64,000 bases of DNA from Epiperipatus broadwayi (taxonomy: Eukaryota; Onychophora; Udeonychophora; Euonychophora; Peripatidae). Under the pieces are notes generated by a model that ran no database searches, was not told where the DNA came from, and saw only the letters and a list, made by a program, of their open reading frames with translations. Below are positions 58,571 through 64,000 of this stretch, piece after piece (position 1 is the first letter of the stretch; the number at the start of each line of letters is the position of its first letter). The stretch spans positions 620,001 through 684,000 of the forward strand of contig JAQFVV010000232.1 of NCBI GenBank assembly GCA_028023455.1, in the 5' to 3' direction. The translations under genes and the position numbers were made by a program.

Positions 58571-58712
58571 TCAAAGAAGATTGCTCTCGGCATGTATAGT
58601 CCCATTATAAAGAAAGTAAATTTAGAAAAACAATAACTAATAGAAATAGTTCAGATTTAATAAAGAAGTTATCAGAGATAAAATGGTCAAACTGACACAT
58701 TTTACACTTGTC

Positions 58713-58722
58713 GGGGAAGCGG
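58713..58722 (+). promoter_or_regulatory. polypurine tract
   Basis: GGGGAAGCGG ends directly at the TG of the 3' LTR, the place of the plus-strand primer. One C interrupts the tract. Confidence 0.55.
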
Positions 58723-60593
58723 TGTAATGTACTGCTAGGTAAGGTACATATTGTAATAAGTAGGTTACAATTATTAAAAATAAAAATTTTCATAAACAAT
58801 GTAGATTTTAAAATTAAAATTCTAATAAATAAAATCACTGTAAAATAAGTTTTGTAAAAGGAAATGAAGTTTTAATAAATAAATAATATGCAAGTCAGAA
58901 TAAGTTGGGAGAGTTGTTTATGAAAGTTGGAGTTTTAAAAATAAAAAAAGGAAGAAAATATAGTTAGCCCTGCGTCATTCGTATAAGTTTTAATAATTTG
59001 AAAAATATTAGTTAAAAAAAAAAAGAAATCAGAAAGTTTAAGAGAAATTCGAGGGAGAGAATGTGGCTTAGAAAAATTTAATATTTTACATAAAATTAAA
59101 AATAACTCTTTTCATTTAAGCTAAAGAAAAAAAAAATCTCTTCCCGTTTATTTAAAATAAATAAGATTGTAAATAACGAATTGATTATAAACATAAAGGA
59201 ACGGTAAAATGTGTGCCTGTTGATAAAATAAATGTGTGCGGGTTAAAAATATTAAAAATAAATGAAAGTTAAGTATTAAGAAACAAATGAAAGTGTATAA
59301 TTGGAATGTGTCTCAAAGATTTATATACAATCATAAGCTATATAAAAACAAGTTAGCAATGGCTACTAAGTAAAAATCCATAAACAACAGAATTAGCAAT
59401 GGCTAATAATTAAAAGCAGGATTAATTAATTAAAATCTTATCAAAAATGTAATCAAAAGCAATGGATGAATTTTCAACAATGGATATAGCTGCCGGGTAT
59501 AAAAACTAATTAAGAAAAATGACAACAGGTCATTCCATAAATAGTCAGTTTTCATCCTTCAATCAGTTTCAGTCAGGTAGTATTTTTCATGTATCTAAAG
59601 ACAATGCAGTGTTAGCAGCCATCAGAAGCATACGACCAGACTCAGCCTCAGTCCGATGGAACATCAACAACCTGCCCGATAAAAGTGATGCCTGCTTTAT
59701 AATTTGAAACCGCCAGATATGTCTTGAATAATAGTATCACGAGATAGCAATCATAGGAACTTCCATAAAAACTTCAAATCCAACCGGTTGGAAACACTCA
59801 TGTGAAGCAGCAAACAGCAAGAATTCAATGTCCAAAATCCTATAGGTAATAAAAATGTTTTTATTCCATTTCTGATATTAATGTACCTATTGCAATAATT
59901 TGAAGTTTCCAGAATTAGTAAAGCAAATGAACTCCATAAACGCATAAAATGAACTGTTGATGTGCGTGTTTTGAATGCTTGAAATTATTTTAATGCTGAC
60001 TTATATTACTACTATATATCTTATTATAATATGTGAGTAGTTTTCAAATTATAATAGTAAACATTTCGTTAAAATAAATTATCTTTAAACTTAATTATTT
60101 TGTCGTTCAATTCTTTTACCACTAATTGAAGCAGTAATGTATTATATTATCCTTTTGATTGAGTTAGTTGTGATTTCTTGGGCGCTGAGTTAGTTTGCCG
60201 TCATTCAAAGTGCGTTATTTACTCTTTTGGGATAACTAAATAGCGCCTGGAGTTCTCTCCAAAACAAAAAAGTGCTTGTAATGATAGGTGCTGAATTCTG
60301 CAGCCAAGAAGATCTGTGCCCTTGAAATGTAGTCACTTATATATCTTATATATAGCTCTGGCTTGGTCACAGATACCCTCTGGGTATTATGCTTCTCTGC
60401 CTAAGGGACCGATATGGAGCAAAATTTATATCGCATTGGTGAAGATCGAATTAATAAATAATTGTATCATATTTTTTTATATAAAAATAAGTCTTACAAT
60501 TTTGCTTTCACAAGTTTACATTTTATTAAAAAGTTAAAATTTCATGCTAGATTTTGTTTCCTCAATCGATCTATGAAAACCCCACCCGATTCA
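58723..60593 (+). repeat. 3' LTR
   Basis: Starts TGTAATG, ends CCCGATTCA. TATA-like 'ttatatatcttatatata' about 60338-60354 and AATAAA at 60453-60458 give a promoter and poly(A) signal about 110 bp apart. Carries 60-70 bp (about 58912-58975) absent from the 5' LTR. Confidence 0.85.
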
Positions 60594-60972
60594 GTATATA
60601 CAACTCAAAAAAAAATATCCCAGTAACAAAAAGGAAATTTTTATTTTAAATAATATGGTTACTCATGTTGATATACAGAAAAGCAATTAATGCCAACCCA
60701 GGATATAATTGGAAGATAAAATTTTAATAAACTCTCAGATACCAGTTGACTAAAATATTAATTTTAAAATGTATACCTCAATAAAGTTAAAGTAAAATCA
60801 AAATAACTAATTCAATATGCAAAGAGTGTACTCCTAAATTGATAAAATAAGAGAAATTCATTAAAAGTGGTGAAAATCCTAAACATTTAAGGAAATGGCA
60901 TATAAATTGTTTACTAAAAACAGATTTATCAGTTTTTACGAAAATGTATTGATTAAGCAATAAAAATAAATG
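60594..60972. other. AT-rich spacer
   Basis: Nothing recognised between the LTR element and the first Merlin element. Confidence 0.5.
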
Positions 60973-61823
60973 GGTAAACATGAAGTTACCAAGTCACGAT
61001 AAAATTTTGTAATTCAAATTTTTTTTCACCAGTGTGTTTCTTGTCGAATTATTAAAAAATTTGTTGCGAAATATCAAACACATGGTGGCATAAAATTATA
61101 ATATAAAAAAATAATTAATAACAAATAATTATATTATAAAAAATAATTTATTAAAATAATAACAATATATCCTACCAACATTCATAATTACTGTTCATTG
61201 TAGTTTTCGCCTATAATAGCGATAAAATTCACAAAGACAGCGTCAGTCGTGTAGTCCTAAAAGCAAATTCCTGTAGGTAGGATTCGAATAAAGTACTGCT
61301 GGTACCACACTGATGGTTGAGCTTGCATTTAGCTCTCATCCCTATATTTTCCACATTTTGTATGTGGATATCAGGATCATGATGATCAACAAAGTTCTCC
61401 TGGTATACGATGACAGAGTGCATATATACACCATTACGGATTGTGCTTAAGTTATATGCACCCCATCTGTCCATAATCATGTGGGTCCCTGGCAAAATAT
61501 ATTCTTGTATTTCTGCTTCCGAGTCGCAGCTTATCGGTACCAAGAAACACTTTCCTGAATTTCTCTCTATCCCACCAAGGACCCAATGACCTTCACGAAT
61601 TGCTCCTCGGTGATATTTTTGATGAAAATATTTTGCAACAATTTCACACTACCAGCAATACTTTATTCCAATCCTATCTATAGGAATATGCTTTGTGAAT
61701 TTTATCTTTTCTATAAACGAAAACTACAATGGACAGTAAGTCGACAAGAAACACTGATGAGAAAAATTTAAAACAAATTCGAATTTTGTTGTGACCTGGT
61801 AACTTCATGTTTACCAATAAATA
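60965..61823 (-). mobile_element. Merlin-type DNA transposon, 843 bp, internally deleted
   Basis: The element at 60973-61815 has inverted ends GGTAAACATGAAGTTACC (identical over 18 bp at both tips; similarity goes on through 'gtcac..aaaatt' and 'cagtgtttcttgtcga'). AATAAATG precedes it and AATAAATA follows: an 8-bp target duplication with one difference. Inside is a minus-strand IS1595/ISXO2-type transposase remnant. At under 850 bp it cannot hold a full-length gene. Confidence 0.88.
61229..61720 (-). pseudogene. Merlin (IS1595/ISXO2-like) transposase fragment
   Basis: Minus-strand reading gives KYHRGAIREGHWVLGGIERN then SGKCFLVP, a frame change near 61540, then YILPGTHMIMDRWGAYN (second catalytic Asp in the usual D-G/R-W-GAYN block), a VYMHSVIVYQENFVDH segment, and NVENIGMRAKCKL, where the catalytic acidic residue of 'NVENMW' is kept but Trp is Gly. 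Ends with ESYLQEFAFRTT. The N-terminal zinc-binding region is missing. Family: DDE cut-and-paste transposases shared with bacterial IS1016/IS1595. Confidence 0.9.
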
Positions 61824-61903
61824 TATTTTATTTTTCTATTTCGTTAGCAATTAATAAATATTTTACGTGTTCATCCAATTTTGTTTTAAAACCGTTTTAT
61901 ATT

Positions 61904-63508
61904 AACAAATGGGTAATCCTGACTTATAGCGGTCTCGACACTATGCCCTCTATTTTTAAAAAACTTAACAACATTTTTTTCCTACTAACTGTATCCAACT
62001 TTAATCAGTGTACCTAAGTCTGAATAAACTATATCTAAGTATAAATGTCAATAAAAAAATTTTTAAAAAAACTTACATTTTCATGCGTAATTTTCACTTC
62101 TAATGTATATCTAGCGGTCTTTTCTGTATATATAACTATAAATAAATAAACTATATTAACTATAAATATTTTTACATAAAGATGAATAAATAAAAAAAGA
62201 GCTCACATTTCCTACAGGCAGAATCCGTGTTTCGAACTACGTTATTCTCACTATGTAATTGCAAAGTATATCTAACTATAAATGTATTTTTTTACATGAA
62301 GATTAATAAATAAAATGTAATAAAACTTACATTTTTATGCTCTATTTAGAGATATCTTGCCTGGCAAAAGTGTCACCCAAAAAATTCCCTACTGTCAAAA
62401 TTATGAACTACTTTTGTCACGCATAATTTTTGCCGCGTGTAAAATTATGAACTTCATTTGTCACGTATAATTTTTGCTGTGTGTAATTTTTGCTTTTTAA
62501 AAAATGGCAGATAGAGTGTCTATCACATCTTTAGTTCCTCCAAATGAAATTGTTGATGTTGCGGATGTTCTGGCAGAAACATGGAATACTCGTCGTCTGC
62601 TAGAACAATTTCAAACTGTGGAATTGTCCATGAAGTGGTTTGCCAGGAAGTGTTTGTTAAAAAATAGCATGCTATGTCTGCGATGCAATATTCAGTGTTC
62701 TCTGGTAAAATATTCGGCCAGCATAGATGGCAATGCAAAATGTGTCACCAATGTACATCAGTAGAAAGAGGCTCGCAAAAATGTTTTTTAACTGAAATCG
62801 CAGACCGACCGGCTGACACTCTGGAAACACTCATCCAGCAACACGTTTTGCCTGGAACACATATGATCAGTAACAGCTGGTGTGCGTATAATAATAATAT
62901 CAGATCTTTCTAATGGTATACATCTCCACTTCTTAATGATGTACGTTGGTGAACATCCGCAACATCCACAATTTCATTTGGAGGAACTAAATAAGTGATA
63001 GAAACTCTTTCTGCCATTTTTTAAAAAGCAAAAATTACACGCGTGACAAAAGTAGTTTATAATTTTGACAGTAGGTAATTTTTTGGGTAACACTTTTGCC
63101 AGGCAAGATATCTCTAAAAATGTAAGTTTTATTACATTTTATTTATTTATCTTCATGTAAAAAATACATTTATAGTTAGATGTACTTTGCAATTACATAG
63201 CGAGAATAACGTAGTTCGAAACACGGATCGTAGGTTCATTTTTTTTTATGTAAAAACATTTATAGTTAATAGTTTATTTATTTACAGTTATATATACAAT
63301 AAAGACCACTAGATATACATTAGAAGTGAAAACTACGCATGAAAATGTAAGTTTTTTTTTAGTAACATTTATGCTTAGATATAGTTTATTCAGACTTAGA
63401 TACACTGATTAAAATTGGATAGCTAGTAGGAAAAAAAATGTAGTTAAGTTTTTTAAAAATAGAGGGCGAAGTGTTGAGACCGCTAAAAGTCAGTTTTACC
63501 AACAAATG
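61904..63508. mobile_element. palindromic Merlin-type transposon, 1,589 bp, with arms of 550-650 bp
   Basis: AACAAATG at 61904-61911 is repeated at 63501-63508. The tips are GGTAATCCTGACTTATAGCG and, inverted, GGTAAAACTGACTTTTAGCG. Left arm 61912-62566 and right arm about 62954-63500 are inverted copies that include the transposase start codon and about 20 codons ('atggcaga.agagt.tctat'). Thus both ends are the 5' end of the parent element. The left arm has an extra duplication around 62405-62490. Confidence 0.9.
62504..62915 (+). pseudogene. Merlin transposase, N-terminal zinc region joined to part of the core
   Basis: Start MADRVSITSLVPPNEIVDV at 62504, then KWFARKCLLKNSMLCLRC and IQCSLVKYSASIDG; after a frame change near 62735, HRWQCKMCHQC (Cys pairs of the N-terminal zinc ribbon). 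The core follows at once: ERGSQKCFLTEIADRPADTL and HVLPGTHMISNSWCAYN, where the usual catalytic Asp before xWxAYN is Asn. The segment with the first catalytic Asp is deleted. Inactive. Confidence 0.88.
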
Positions 63509-64000
63509 ATATAGTCATCCGATACTCTTAAATATCAGACAAACGATGATGGAAAACTAAAATGCTTTTTTCTAAAAAAAAAAGTCCTCTTATATTTAAT
63601 TTTTACTTTTTTTTTCTTGGAATATTGTATAGACATTTAAAAAAATAATAATTATGCAATATATATATATATTGTGCACACGCGCACAAATATAACGAAA
63701 ATAGTCTAGCAATATTTAAGATGTATATATAATCCTATATAAGTGCTATACATATATATTAGCTTATACTAAAAGCTTAATTGCCAATATTCGGGGGGGG
63801 GGGGAACGTTATAAGACAATGGAGAATTTAGAGCACTACCAAAGTCAATAACAATTGTATAAAAGTAATGTTAATTCAAAATAATTAATTAAGCTTAAAA
63901 TATAACCTCAATCATACCCTTTTTATCCGATTCTTTTTTCTGACCCATAAAAGACATTTTTAGGTCTATGTTTTTTGATATTACAAAAATAAGAAATAAA
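63509..64000. other. AT-rich flank with G12 run
   Basis: Contains a (TA)n tract near 63658 and a G homopolymer at about 63793-63804. No gene. Confidence 0.5.

Larger units (their letters stand above)
53896..60593 (+). mobile_element. LTR retrotransposon without pol (non-autonomous type)
   Basis: Two direct LTRs (53896-55758 and 58723-60593) enclose a 2.96-kb interior holding a primer-binding site, one short coiled-coil ORF, a polypurine tract and a nested DNA element. No reverse transcriptase, integrase or protease motif is visible, so it would need enzymes from another element. Long LTRs with a short non-coding interior match the LARD type. LTR differences (a 60-70 bp indel near 58915, smaller gaps, scattered substitutions) show an old insertion. 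Flanking target duplication not identified. Confidence 0.85.

Noticed and set aside
60316-60537. 73-codon frame beginning MPLKCSHLYIL
   Set aside because: Falls in the promoter/poly(A) part of the 3' LTR; not open in the 5' LTR.

Overview
The window is AT-rich animal DNA made almost entirely of transposable elements and their wreckage. A canonical intron-flanked exon, GG-ended DNA transposons carrying an IS1595/ISXO2-type (Merlin) transposase, a hAT relic, RTE-clade LINEs and a tRNA-derived SINE together point to a eukaryote, most likely an invertebrate (arthropod, perhaps a chelicerate). The species cannot be fixed from the sequence alone. No complete host gene is present.

Layout. 0.5-16.8 kb holds four plus-strand copies (A-D) of one RTE-type LINE family, all broken by stops, frameshifts, insertions and deletions. 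A and B are fused head to tail without any UTR. A carries an insert that looks like the 3' end of a processed mRNA. C carries a 138-bp insert that is mostly a 106-bp perfect palindrome. A 90-bp Pro/Tyr-rich exon lies on the minus strand at 12.7 kb. 16.8-20.5 kb is a decayed minus-strand hAT transposase, split by a 1,978-bp DNA element with near-identical terminal inverted repeats and an exact 8-bp target duplication. 21.9-26.4 kb is a satellite with a unit of about 450 bp; it changes orientation around a double-hairpin foldback. 26.7-38.2 kb is a large, mosaic inverted duplication built from three RTE copies (E, F, G) that share the same deletions, flanked by a second repeat (R1) carrying CTCF-like motifs and a conserved hairpin.

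38-54 kb is sparse: a solo LTR, an inverted repeat with a tRNA-derived SINE at its centre, several short tandem duplications and a decayed LINE of another type. 53.9-60.6 kb is an LTR retrotransposon with two LTRs of about 1.87 kb, a Lys-tRNA-like primer site, a short coiled-coil ORF and no visible pol; it is interrupted by another GG-ended element with an 8-bp target duplication. 61.0-63.5 kb holds two neighbouring Merlin-type elements, one of them a long palindrome.

All transposase and reverse transcriptase reading frames seen here are broken, so nothing in the window looks able to move by itself. The most informative content is structural: nested insertions with readable target duplications, foldbacks, recombined tandem LINEs, and repeats that carry insulator-like motifs.
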